From positions 890,648-954,647 of the forward strand of contig VWZX01002693.1 in assembly GCA_013399015.1 (NCBI GenBank): a DNA stretch of 64,000 nucleotides, given 5' to 3'. This DNA comes from Galbula dea. Taxonomy: Eukaryota; Chordata; Aves; Piciformes; Galbulidae. Shown here piece by piece: positions 1 through 11,715 of this stretch (the stretch's first letter is position 1; the number at the start of each line of letters is the position of its first letter). Both the position numbers and the translations under genes were made by a program. Below the pieces are notes generated by a model. That model saw only the letters and a program-made list of their open reading frames with translations, was not told where the DNA came from and did not search any database.

Positions 1-3000
1 TGTACACTTTTTATGATGCATGAGACAGAGGTGTGCAATGTTCAGCAGATACACATTGCTTCTTGACTAAATACCTGAAAAGGTTATTATCCCTACAGCA
101 CATAATCAGTGCAAAAACACCCATCACAGGTAAGATAATCCCCAGCTCTGGGGGCTGGATTAAGAAGGGGGCCTGGTATTTAAGGAGAAACTAAATGCAC
201 ACCGTGTAAGTAATCTCAACAATCTTAAGAGTGCACACAGCCACTTGACAACCCTCCCTGGAGAAAAAGCAATGAAGCTGTCACTGCTCTTCCACAAAGC
301 CATACCTTCTAAATAGTCTCCAATGGCAAAGCTGAAATATTAAATCCAAGAGACATTCATGATGACATTCACATGGATCAAAAGGCAGAGATCTGGGTAA
401 GGCTTTTTATGCTGAAGCATTTAACTTTTGACATCTCTATGCAGAAATTTCCAGAGACTCTGTCTGTGGGTGGTTTTTGATAGATTATGTCTCAAAGAGC
501 AGAGAGACTTGTTAACAAAAAGCTACAGGTGATCTCAAGATTTGTATTTTTTCATTAACCAGAAGTGACCTGAAACTTAAAACTGTTGAATTCAGTGTCC
601 TGTAACCTGGCACTGCTCCCATCACCTCCCTCCTACAATAACATAGCTAATTATTTTCTGCCTATGAAATTTAGTTACTTCAACATATCCTTGTATCGTT
701 GCTAAATTGCACCTGTGCAAGTGCCTAAGTGCTCTAATTGTAGGTTTATAGGATGCATGCCTCAAAAATTAACTATCTGAGCTCCATAAAGATGATTAGG
801 GTCATTCCTCATGGATAAGAATGTTTAACACAATGTCAAAACTCTACAGCATTTCTGTGTTTGTTAGGCATGCTGTTTCTGTCGTTGCCCACATGTGTCT
901 CCCATCCAAACAGTGGGGCCACTGCCAGGGAAGAAGTCTCCTAGCTTGTCTAGCTTTTTGTTTTTCCTCCTCTTCTGCTAATGCTGGTGTTAGATTCCCA
1001 CTCAAAGTTAGAAAGCATTTACAATTTGCAAAATAACTTGGAAACAGGAGAAGCAGAAAAAGCACAAAACCCCTGGCATCTTCTGTAATGGAAGATGGAA
1101 ATCATAAGGAAAATCCTGCTATTCCCAATAGAATTTACTTTGGTTTGAACTCTGAACTAAGTATCTGAGAGCAAAAAACTTCTCTTCATGAAGGAAACCT
1201 TTGCAAACCCCCTAATACCCTAGGTACAAGGCATGTTTATGAGGAAATTGTGTTATTTACCTCTTCAGAAATCTCTAGTTTGCCTTGAATTTTCTTTTTC
1301 TTTAACAGGACTGTATACTGATGGGTCTGTACAAACAAGAAACAGTGTCTGACACAAACATCACTGCTGCAAACACACATTAATGGTCACACTGAGAATG
1401 CAGAACCTCACCCTGTGTATTAACCATAAGCTTACTGTTCATGCATGTGAGGTTAAATGCTTGAATGGAGTCACTAAGTGATACCCAAACTACATAGTCT
1501 AAACTCACCAGGTCTGTAAAAGTAGAATTACTTTCTAGTTAAATCTTTTGAAGACTAAAACCTTCTATTTCAGAATAGCTTAATGGAGAGCCTAGACATA
1601 ACCATCTAAAGCAGGGCAAGGGCACAGGCTGCCCATACCTCTGCACTGTTTGGCCATTTGGCACAGGCTCCAGCACAATATAGCCATGCTGAGACACAGT
1701 TCAGGTAAAACTACACCAGTCAGACTTCTCTCCCAGCAGGATATTTGGCTGTTGGAAGTACACCATGCTCTACTGCCTGCCCTTTTCACAGGCTAGTATG
1801 GATGCTGCCAGAGGAGAGAATGCAGGGAGACTAGAGGCAACCACAGTAACAGCAATGGGAGGCAGGGAGAAGATGAAGAAGGGCAGGTAGTAGGAAAAGT
1901 CACATCTCCAGGGAAAGAAGGAGAATAAGGAAAAAGGGGAAAGGAGGGGAACTGCTGGATAAGAGAGCTCAAACATTCAGGTTTTGAGATTAAAGATCAT
2001 TAACAGCCTCCCCCCCCTCCCCACTTCTACATATTAATGCAGCAATCCAGTTTTCAGAATTAAAAAAAATAATCATCTTAAGAGACTTTTACTCATGATG
2101 GTCTGATCCCACCCAGGTCTTTGAGCTTTCAAATGGAAAAGTAGGTGTTACCAAATTTGATAACACTACCACAGCAACCCCCAATTTTTATGTGAATACA
2201 AAATGACATCAGTTCTGTTTGGTTCAGACTTGGGATGGGAGGAGTCAATACAGAAAAACAACAAAGCTCTGAAATACAGATGCACTGAACTACACTTCTT
2301 GTAATAAACCAGGAACTGAACCTGCATATGTACTTTGCAATTTAAATTACTGCTTCATAAGTACAACAGTGAGAACTTCTTAGCAGGACCACTTATCCTT
2401 TCTGTATTCCCCTAAGTAGGGCTTATCAAACTTCTAGACTTGGCATAAATTAATATGGAGAAGATTTACAGGCTTAAGAGATTTTTTCCCCCCAATTTTT
2501 ACAGAGTTGATAATAACTGTACTTCACTTTCTACTAGATGACATTTTTATTTACATTTCTTTTTCAATATTTTTTTTTTTTTAAGTAAAAAGACAAAATC
2601 CTTCACTGGGCTGAGATTAAAACCTCAGAAGTTTCAAAGGAGTTAACTAACCCAACAATTTCACCTGTGACCCCACATCTTCTGCAATGATACAAAATTT
2701 CCAGCAGGTTCCAACATTCAGTTCACATGCTCTTACCTTTAAATGTTTAACAATTCCAAATAAATGCTACATTGCTTGAGTGCTTCTCTTGGTAGCTCTG
2801 CTAATTACTGCATGCTTTTTAACAAGGGGATCACAAAACCCACATTGACAGCTTTAGCAAACAGGAACAACTCTCAGACCTATTTTAATCTGAATCATAA
2901 GGGGAAAAAAACCCCCTCAAGTCTGCTTATTATTATTACCTAACTTTCTTATTAAACCAAGCACTTTCATAATCTTGTCATTAGTCAATTGCTAACAGAC

Positions 3001-5269
3001 AGAATTAGAGTGACTAAACCCAGACATCTGAAACTGCTAAGTTAGGGAAGGTCCCTTCCAGTGCTTGGACTAGCCCATGAGATCATGCACCAACTCTTAT
3101 TTCAGATACTATTCAGAAAGACACACAGTAACTATTCAGATGAGTGACATGAATTTAAAGCTTGCCATGCTACTCTACATCAAGTCAATGATCAAGAAGC
3201 ACACAAGGATGTATCCCAGAGTGTGTTTTGCATCATAAAACATACTGCTAAATATGAATTTTAGTTTGGGTCAAAACATCTGATGATGTTAAACAAATGG
3301 TGTAGCCATATAAAGTTCTCTGTCAGGTTTCTACTGAAGTCAAGTTCAGCTGAAGGGCATTTCACTGTTATGATCAAAAGGTCAGATCTGTTGTTAGAAA
3401 TGCATAGCCTGTTCCCATAGGTAAGTTATTCACAGTCATTTGTAGCCATGCTGTAAAATCACAGTTCCTGTTAAGAAAGTCAGCTTTGGGTTAAATGGTG
3501 GCTTTGCTTTTTGCTTTTGTTTTGGTGGATTCTTGCACATGGTGGGAGAATTTAAACCCAACATTTGTTTAGAGCTTGTAAATCTAAGAAAAAAATTGCT
3601 TGGGATAGAAAAGTTAGGGGAAGCAAACCCAGCATTTTATCTTGTTGGAAGCCCAGCAACAGTGTTTGAGAGTTTGCTCCTCTTCTTCAGTGTTACAAGT
3701 GACATCACTCCCTAAGTAAAGACACAGCTCCAGCTCATCTGACTTGGGCCAATAGAGAACACAAAAGATGTCACCTTTTTTGTGCCAGAAGAGCTGCTTC
3801 TAAATAAGAGAAAGTGTTTCTCTGTTGCTCTCTGCAACAAAGATTGACACATTCTAAATGTGCTCATTTTAAGAGGGGGAAAAAACCCCAAACCCTCCAT
3901 CTTTTAGTGGTTTTTTTTTTGTCCTTCAGATGGGCTAATCACTTCTGCACCATCAGCCTTATAGCCATCTACTCTGCAAGGGAGGCAACGATGCTGACAA
4001 CGAAATGAAGAATGATGAGATTTTGAGGGAAACATTTCCACCTCACTAATCAAATGAAGCATTGTGCACAAAGATGACATTTTATTTTTAATCACTCTTA
4101 CCTATTTACATTCTAAATCCCAGTTGGTAGCACAGCCTAGTGAAGTGGAACTACTTGTTACTGGGATTCACTAGAATAGGGACAAAAACCATGTTAAGTT
4201 TCAGCTTCTCAAATGTTCTGCAGGGTTGTCAGGAGCCACTATTTATATTCTCATTTTCTCTTTTTATTCAATTATTTTGGCTTTCAGCACATTCTATCCA
4301 AGAAAGTCAGCTGGCTCTTTAAATCCTTGTCAATTTCAGTTTCTTTTGTTTATCTTGTATATATTTGTGCTAAGAAAAATACTGGAAGATCAATAATGGC
4401 AAAAATACCTAGAACCAGACTTGTTTTTCATAGCTGTGTAGTTAAAAAAAAAACAACCCTAAACAAGCCCCTTAACTATGGCCAAAGTTGTGCATTTCTT
4501 AACACAGAGCTCAGATGACACAAGCCAGAATTCCTCATCTTTGCCCAAGATCACAGCTCATCCCTAAGGAAACCTTCCTTCAGTGCATTCCCAGAAGGAA
4601 AACACACAAGGAGCTGCTGAGATACACACATAACAGCTAGCCAGATGTTGCATGCCTTCCTTTATCTCTTGCTAATTCTGAAGTCATTCAACAGGTAGAA
4701 TCCCTGTTCAGTCTGATACAGATGTCAAGGCATCAGACTGTGTGTCTTTCAGAAGGCTGCAAGTGTACACCTGTAATATTCCCACCACTCACTGCTTTTC
4801 ATTGACCTAACATTTAAGCCTTCAAGTACTTTCATTCACAGCACACAGCATACTTCATGTATTTGCATACCAGTGTCCACTTCCTCTATTTAAAAAAATT
4901 TGTATTTTAGTTGTACAGTAAAAAAAAGAGAAACTTTCTATTGAGAAAAGAATTACTTTTCCCTGGTTTTGTCATTGGTGAGAAAAGATCCATTCAGATT
5001 CAGTATCTTTCACCATACTAACATTATAGAAGGTACCAGAGAATTCAAAATGCATTTGTAACCTAAGCACATACCACTTTTATAAAGCTATAAAACTTAA
5101 CCTTTGTAGGATGTGAATAATGCTTCGCAATAGCTTTTAAAATGGCTATTAAAACTTTACACAGATAAAAAAAATGAATAACACTTTGGATCATGACATA
5201 GTCTTTATATAACAGATTTCTTCCTGTTACTCAACTAGGTGAGAAAAACCCCACCAATATTGTAAAGAT
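1..5269. other. Unique AT-rich intronic sequence, no feature recognised
   Basis: No coding, RNA or transposon similarity seen. Only short homopolymer runs occur (C-rich at 2010-2020, a T run near 2571-2582). Confidence 0.5.
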
Positions 5270-5720
5270 TAATCTGGGTGGAGTGGCTGGCACACCACAG
5301 GGTTGTGCTGCCATTCAGCCACACTTAGACAGGCTGGAGAGTTGGGCAGGGAGACATGGAATGGAATTCAACAAGGCCAAGTGTCAAGTTTTGCACCTGG
5401 GAAAGACAACCCCATGTATGAATAGAGGTTGGGGACTGACCTCTTGGAGAGCAGTGAAGGGGAAAAGGATCTAGGGGTCCTGGGAGATGGAAGGATGAGC
5501 ATGAACCAGCAGTGTGCTCTTGTGGCCAGGAGGGCCAATGGGATTCTGGGGTGGATTAGGAGGGCTGTGGTTANGGTGCTTGGGGAGTCTCCTTCTCTGG
5601 ATATATTCCAAACCCATCTTCTGTGTGACCTGGTCTGGGGAATCCTGCTGTGGCAGAGGGGTTGGACTACATGATCTTTTGAGGTCCCTTCCAGCTCCTA
5701 ACATTCTGTGATTCTGTGTG
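5270..5720 (+). mobile_element. CR1 LINE fragment, internally deleted
   Basis: Matches CR1 from the end of the reverse-transcriptase region (the 'CTGGGTGGAGTGGCTG' block) through the characteristic 3' end, with the terminal octamers ATTCTGTGATTCTGTG at 5704-5719. At about 5574, marked by an N in the assembly, the sequence jumps from the 'GGGTGGATTAGGAGGGC' part of ORF2 to the 3' tail block starting 'GCTTGGGGAGTCTCC', so the ORF2 C-terminal region is missing. No intact reading frame remains. Confidence 0.9.
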
Positions 5721-6469
5721 ATTACATCTTTGTACTTTCAAAAAGCAATCTAAGCAACTCCTCAATTTGAAGTCTACCAACAGAAATAAAACTAGAAATC
5801 CTCAGCTGTAAGACAGTAACTGTCATTCTGGCTTTCTCTGCTCACTAATAGAGATGGATGTCAATTAATTAAGACTTTTATAGTTTGTTTTTTTTTATTT
5901 TATGTAAAGCTCTTTCTGTAACTTTCAGATGGCAAAAAAGGAAATATCCTCCCATTCCTTCTTCTGTTTGTAACAGCATCCAAAAATTAGTCCTTGCCTT
6001 CCAACTGAAAAGAGATTAGGAAAAATTAAGTGAGCAGGGATTTTTTCCAATACAGTCATGGGTTATACTGCATTTCCATACAGGAATATAAATGGTCCTT
6101 GGCCTCTCTTGGGGTAAAAAAAGCCTCCACTTTTATTGTCAGTGTAGGAAGCAAGGGATCATGCTTTTCTCTTCACACAGAAAAGCAATCAAGCAATCAA
6201 CAGACGAAGGCACAGGGCTAATGCCTCCAAATACCTTGCCTTCCAGCAGAAATCTCTCTTCTCATGTCAGTTCATGCAAGCATGCTGAATGCCACAGCCA
6301 TAAACCACAACTTTGAAACAAGGACTGTATGTATGTTGGCACAAAGAGAAGGTTTGAAAGAGAGGAGCTATGGCTGGGCAGTAACTGTTCCATGCTTTGA
6401 TAATCCTTCAAACAGAAGCCAATTCTAGAAGTAAATACCCTCCCAATCAAATTTGTTGGCTTTGTTAAA

Positions 6470-6592
6470 TAAAAGAAAAACAAAAAAAACCAAAAACACA
6501 CAACCCCATACACACACACAAAAAAACCCCCATAAAAACACAAAACCACCACAACCAAAGAGACCCAAAACAAAACAACACCTCAAGCCCCT
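6470..6592. repeat. A/C-rich low-complexity tract
   Basis: The plus strand is almost purely A and C (AAAAC, CCAAAA, short CA runs), with scarcely any G or T until its end. The long frames read through it on both strands (lysine/proline- or phenylalanine/glycine-rich) are composition artefacts. Confidence 0.8.
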
Positions 6593-8295
6593 CACTACCC
6601 ATCAATTTTTTACAGGCCCATTACAAAGAATACTAACCACAAAGGAGGTATAAGCATGCACTTTTCTTTTTCCCCTCATCTCTTAGGGGGGGTTCAGATG
6701 CTGAGGTTCAGTTTCTTTGGCTAGGTGGAGCAAGGCTAACACATCACAGTAGCAAGCCCAGTTGTGAGACCAGAAATCTATAAAAAGCCATGACCCCCTC
6801 AGTCTTTCTCATTGACATGCTGTTTCTGTATGCAGCTGCCTTCTTTTGGGGGCTGAGATGCTTCCCAGGAGTTAACACCTGCAGGCTCCACTTCTGCTGC
6901 AGCAAACACTTATGAATATACATGGCATGGCTGCTCAGATCTCATCCCCTACCCCACAGAGGTCAGGTACCAGCCAAGGTACTCACATCTCCAGCTCCTC
7001 AGAAAATTACCCCCTGGCTCCTGTGCCAAACAGTTACCACTCTAATTGTTGAGCTAAGTGCATTGAGCTGCTTTGTGAAGTCACTTATTTTGCTCACATT
7101 TTTGAAATGTTTCATTTCTAGGACATCAGGTTTACAGTTCCATGAAAGATTCTAATATTTTAGAGTCTCTGGGTTAGACAGCTGAAGTCCAAAGCCTTCA
7201 TGTGCACAGATACTTTCCTTTTAGGAGACAGATCTCTAATGTTACATATGCTTTATTTGATCACACACTTTGTCCTTTCCTTCCATGTCCCTCCCACACA
7301 AGGTGGGAGTGGGAGAAAGGCAGCAAGACATGCTATTTCTTCTTGTAACACTCTCTTCCCACACAACCATAACAGCACCATTTATCATCTCAGTATTTGA
7401 ATAAGACTTCTCAAAAAAGTCTTGCAACTAAACATGAAAGAGATGTCCAGTTTCAGCCCTTCAGGTTTTTAAACTATTGGAGCAGAATTTTAGAAGCTGG
7501 GCACATTAACATCATATTTATTTTGCAGCTAGATGTGATTTCATTATAAAGCCTGTCTTTCCATCTTCTCTGGAAGATTTACTTCAGCATAAGGAAAAAT
7601 GCCAGAATAGAATTTATCAGCTAGCCCTAAAAACTCAAGTCATATTCTATAGCTCCTGTTATAGCTCAATGACTAAATGTAGAACAAACACCTCTATGGA
7701 ATTTTGGGGTATTTTTTCCTCTTGATACTTTATTCTTCTTTCTTAAATTGTTAGTGGGGAAAAAAAAAAACAAACACCCCCCACACTGTGTAGTTTTTAT
7801 TCATGAAGAGTGACATTTACCACTTCCTAGGAAAGTCAGAGCAGCAATCTTCAAATTAGTTCTATACTCCTTCAGAGTTATCTTTATTAAGTGGAAAAAC
7901 CCAACCACATTAAGCCAACAAAACCCCTAAACTGAATAAATAAGTTAAAATAAACCAGTTCAGCACTTCAAGATGGCACAATCTCTGCTTTAGAAGAGAA
8001 ATACTACATGCCTAGGCTGTCACTGGCTGCTACTGCAGGAAACAAGCTTTCATTACGAAGGAGGCTGAGATTTTAGCAGGACCAGCCATCACCAGCTGCC
8101 TTACACTTTATCATCCCACCAATTTCCTTCTGCTGGGGAGAAATGAATACAAAAGCAAGAGACTATACTTATCTTGTTTCATCTTCCATATTGCTTTGTC
8201 TTATGAAAAAAAACCCAAGAGTTTTGATTGCTATCTTCAAAGTCAAACATCAAACTCCAAAGCAGTAAGCTTCACAACACTGTTCCAGCATTGTT

Positions 8296-8347
8296 TGGGG
8301 TTTGGTTTTGGGGGTTTTGTTTTGGTTGGGTTTTTTGGGTCTTTTTT
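8296..8347. repeat. G/T-rich low-complexity tract with quadruplex potential
   Basis: The plus strand has four G runs of three or more (GGGG, GGGGG, GGG, GGG) separated by T-rich loops of about 9, 13 and 6 bases. One loop is slightly longer than the usual quadruplex rule allows. Confidence 0.6.
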
Positions 8348-9393
8348 TAGAAATCCAGAAGAAATTACTTCCTCTGCAATTTATTATGTCACTAAAGCAG
8401 CCAGGGTCAGCTAATATTTAGTAGAAATAACACATGATAATAAATACTTTGCAATAAACTACAGACAGGCAAACTTAAAGCTAGCATGAGTCTCATTACA
8501 ATGCTCTTTTGGAAAGTGAAGTCCAGCTGTGTGTTACTTCAAAGAATTATGTATATTCTCTATATAAATCAATTAGCAGCTAGGATTTTTTTCCCCTTCC
8601 TTTTTAATTTTATGACTGCATTTACACTAACTGTGAGGGTACTGGCCAGAAATGACTCATGTTAAGAAAAGGAAAGCCATTAGTCCTAATTTCCTAATTA
8701 CAAGTGAGTAGATGCTGGCTGTTTGGAATCAGCTCTTGATGTTGGCTCACAAGTGCACAAAATAAGCAACCTTTCTTCCAGCTAAGTGAGAAATAGCAGG
8801 GCATTGCTTTACTGGCACTCAGAAAAATGACTGCTGCTTTTCAAGTAACGCTGAGGACAAACTCATTGGTGCATATACAGAGTATTAGAAGGAATACATT
8901 CAGGATCACTCTGCTCACAAGATGCTGGTTGTATCAATATTCACCCACAGTCTTACTACTTTCTCAAATATTCTCCCTCCTTTAAAATATAAGCAGCTGT
9001 TACAGACAGCTGAACCCCACTATCAGTGAAAAAAGGGAGCAGGCAGAATGTCCTGAAGCAGGACATCCTTCAGCCCAGCCTCCTTGCAGCGAATCACACC
9101 CTATTTCACAGCACAACTTCAGTGCTCCACTCCCTCAAGGTCTAGTTAATCAGCAGCCAAAGGAACAATTTTTTAAATTGTTTTAAATGTGTGAGTGGGG
9201 AAAGATGGATTTGTACAAAAAAACCCCCCAAACACAACCAAAACAACAACTCAGCATGTCTTCTTATAGAAGCGTTAACTGAGATACTGAAAAATACCAA
9301 TTTTGGTTTCTTCACTCAAGCCAAAAGACTCTCCAGACTTCTTAGACACCTTCTCCTGTCCTACAAAAATGCTATATATACACATGACTGAAT

Positions 9394-9603
9394 ACAAGAA
9401 GAAATGCTTTCCCAGCTGAGGTGCCAGAGCACTGGCACAGACTGCCCAGAGAGCTTGGGGAGTCTCCTTCTCTGGAGAGATTCCAAACCTGTCTGGACAC
9501 ACTTCTGTGTGACCTGGTCTAGGGAATCCTGCTGTGGCAGGGGGGTTGGACTAGATGATCTTTCCAGGTCCCTTCCAGCTCCTAAGATTCTGTGATCCTG
9601 TGA
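9394..9603 (+). mobile_element. CR1 LINE 3' end
   Basis: Short 5'-truncated CR1. It begins in the 'AGAAATGCTTTCCCAGCTGAGGTGCC' segment, runs through 'GCTTGGGGAGTCTCC' and 'GGACTAGATGATCTTTCCAGG', and ends with ATTCTGTGATCCTGTG. It shares its tail type with the copy at 5270-5720, so both belong to the same or closely related CR1 subfamilies. Confidence 0.93.
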
Positions 9604-11148
9604 AATCAGCAGGTCTAACATCGATAAAAGGATATAGGAAACTACACCACACTGACTTTTCATGTGGTATTTCCACCATTCTCCTAACTCCCTTTCTCAT
9701 TTGCCTCCTACCTCTCCCACTACTTTACTTTTTCTACTGAATTTACCCTCCATAAAAACATTCATCCATTAATTTTATCCCTTAATGTAACTTTGATTTT
9801 ACAATACAAAAATCTACTTTTAACAATATAGAAACAGCAATGAAATTATTTCCTACTTTTGAAAAGCAGTAAAAAGTGATTACACATTTACCTTCAAAAT
9901 TCCTTTCTGTTCTTTGCCTCAAAATAACTTCCCCAAACTTTGTACCTCCAGTTATATGAATTCTTCTCCTATTTTCAATAAACACCAGTGGTGTGGGGAG
10001 AAAAAGGTCATCTTGGATATTATAACATCAATACAGCAAGCTGAATTGTGTCTTAAGATAGGTCATCTTGGATATTATAACATCAATACAGCAAACTGAA
10101 TCGTGTCTTAAGGTGCCCGGTATTGATTTTGAGATCTAAGACATGCAAACCTCAGGATGCCTTCAGGTAGGAAGACAGATACCTTTTCCTCCTACCAGAA
10201 ACCAGGCATATATGTAGAGGTTCCTTTCAACCAGCTGTAGGAAGCATGTATTCTTGCATACATGCAAATTAACAGAAAAACATTTACTCATGATGAACAG
10301 AAGGGAAAGAATATACCAGTAACATCTGAGCTAGCCTCAGTTCTGCAGAGCTGTAAGGAAAATCAGGTATAAGGAGATATGACTAAGTCTTTAGAACAAC
10401 AGTTCAACATTCATGCGCCTTAACAAATATTCACCAAGTCTTCTCTCCATATCCATCTTGCTATGTTCATGACACTTTCACAGATCAGTTATTTTTCTCC
10501 TCAAATACAATGCTTTGTCCCAAGAAACTCACTATAATTGTACTTGCACTAGACAGTGTATGATACCAGAAGAATGCACTAACCTTCTGAAGTTAAGCAT
10601 GCTTCACTTAAGACATGAAGAAAAAGCTGTATCAATTACCACTGCTTTACTCAAGACAATAGAACTACACAGCTCATAACAAAGCCAACAGCTGTACTAC
10701 TCCTGCCACTATGTTCATTCTCAAGGAAAATCTTGACAAGGATGAATACCAAGTTAACCACACAGGAAATGAAGCCTAACCACAAATGGGAGGCCATCAG
10801 TGGACTTCTTGAAATACTTGTCTGGACACAAGAATTCTTTATTTCAGTTCTCTCTAATGCTCTCAGCAATGAGCAAATGAGACCTGCAGACTGAGTGAAG
10901 TGGAGAGACACTGTCTTCATAAAAAAAGAACATCACAGGGAGAGATCTGGGATTGCCTTAGTAGTGGAGTCAACAGAAGGGAGATGAAAGTTACAGAAAT
11001 GCAAGGTTTCCAGGGCATCTCACTTGGAAGCACTGTACAAGTAGACAAGCCTAGGTATGATAGCTAACAACACAGCAACTAGGGCCTGACAGCTCAATGG
11101 ATGCAGAAATAGGAACTGAAATTATACCTGGGGACATAAAGTATGAAT
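9604..11148. other. Unique intronic sequence containing a tandem duplication
   Basis: Nothing gene-like seen. The 55 bp tandem duplication at 10006-10115 is listed separately. Confidence 0.5.
10006..10115. repeat. 55 bp tandem duplication, two copies
   Basis: The block starting GGTCATCTTGGATATTATAA at 10006 recurs at 10061. Over the first ~50 bases the copies differ at only two positions (a G/A and a T/C), then diverge at their ends after CTTAAG. This is a local direct duplication with few later substitutions. Confidence 0.95.
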
Positions 11149-11715
11149 GTGTGTTGGTTGTGGACAGAGTCAAGTGACAGTAGCTAGTACTGGACTAGGT
11201 GTTGGACGTGTGCTGGAAACAGCATTGATAATCCAGGGATGTTTTTGCTACTGCTGAGCAGTGCCTACACAGAGTCAAAGCCTTTCCTGCTTCTCACACC
11301 ACCTCACCAGGGAGTAGACTGGGGGTGCACAAGAAGTTGGAAGGGGATACAGCTGGGACAGCTGACCCCAGCTGATCAAAGAGATATTCCACACCATATG
11401 ATGTCTTGCTGAACATATATGCTGATGGAAGGAGGAGAAAGGGAGGGCATTTGGAGCAATGGAATTTGCTTTCCCAGGTCACCATCACATGAGATGGGCC
11501 CCTGCTTTCCCAGAGATGGCTGAACACCTGCCTGCCTTTGGGAAGTGGTGAACAAATTCCTTACTTTGCTTTGCTTGCATGCACAGCTTTTGCTTTACTT
11601 ATAAACTCTCAACTCGCACCTTTTCTCACTTCTACCCTCCTGATTTTCTCCCCATCCCACCAGAGGAGAAATAAGCAAGCAGCTGTGTGGTCCAGCAGGG
11701 GGTTAAACCACAACA
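11149..11715 (+). mobile_element. Solo LTR of an ERVL-type endogenous retrovirus
   Basis: Aligns along its length with the second LTR at 50585-51146: shared blocks include the 'TTTTTGCTACTGCTGAGCAGTGC' segment, 'CACAAGAAG', 'GGACAGCTGACCCC', 'CCCTGCTTTCC', 'GAACACCTGCCTGCC' and the polyadenylation-side 'GCTTTTGCTTTAC..TATAAACT' area. It ends in the purine-rich GGTTAAACCACAACA. No internal viral genes adjoin it, so it is a solo LTR left by recombination. LTR ends and target-site duplication are not clear to the base. Assignment to ERVL is from memory of avian LTR consensus sequences. Confidence 0.85.

Larger units (their letters stand above)
5721..9393. other. Unique intronic sequence with A/C- and G/T-skewed tracts
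   Basis: No gene recognised. Contains the low-complexity tracts listed separately at 6470-6592 and 8296-8347 and smaller A/C-rich patches at 7757-7790 and 9218-9250. Confidence 0.5.

Noticed and set aside
3038..3080. 'GGGAAGGTCCCTTCCAG' resembling a CR1 tail
   Set aside because: Motif is isolated and the following words are out of CR1 order.
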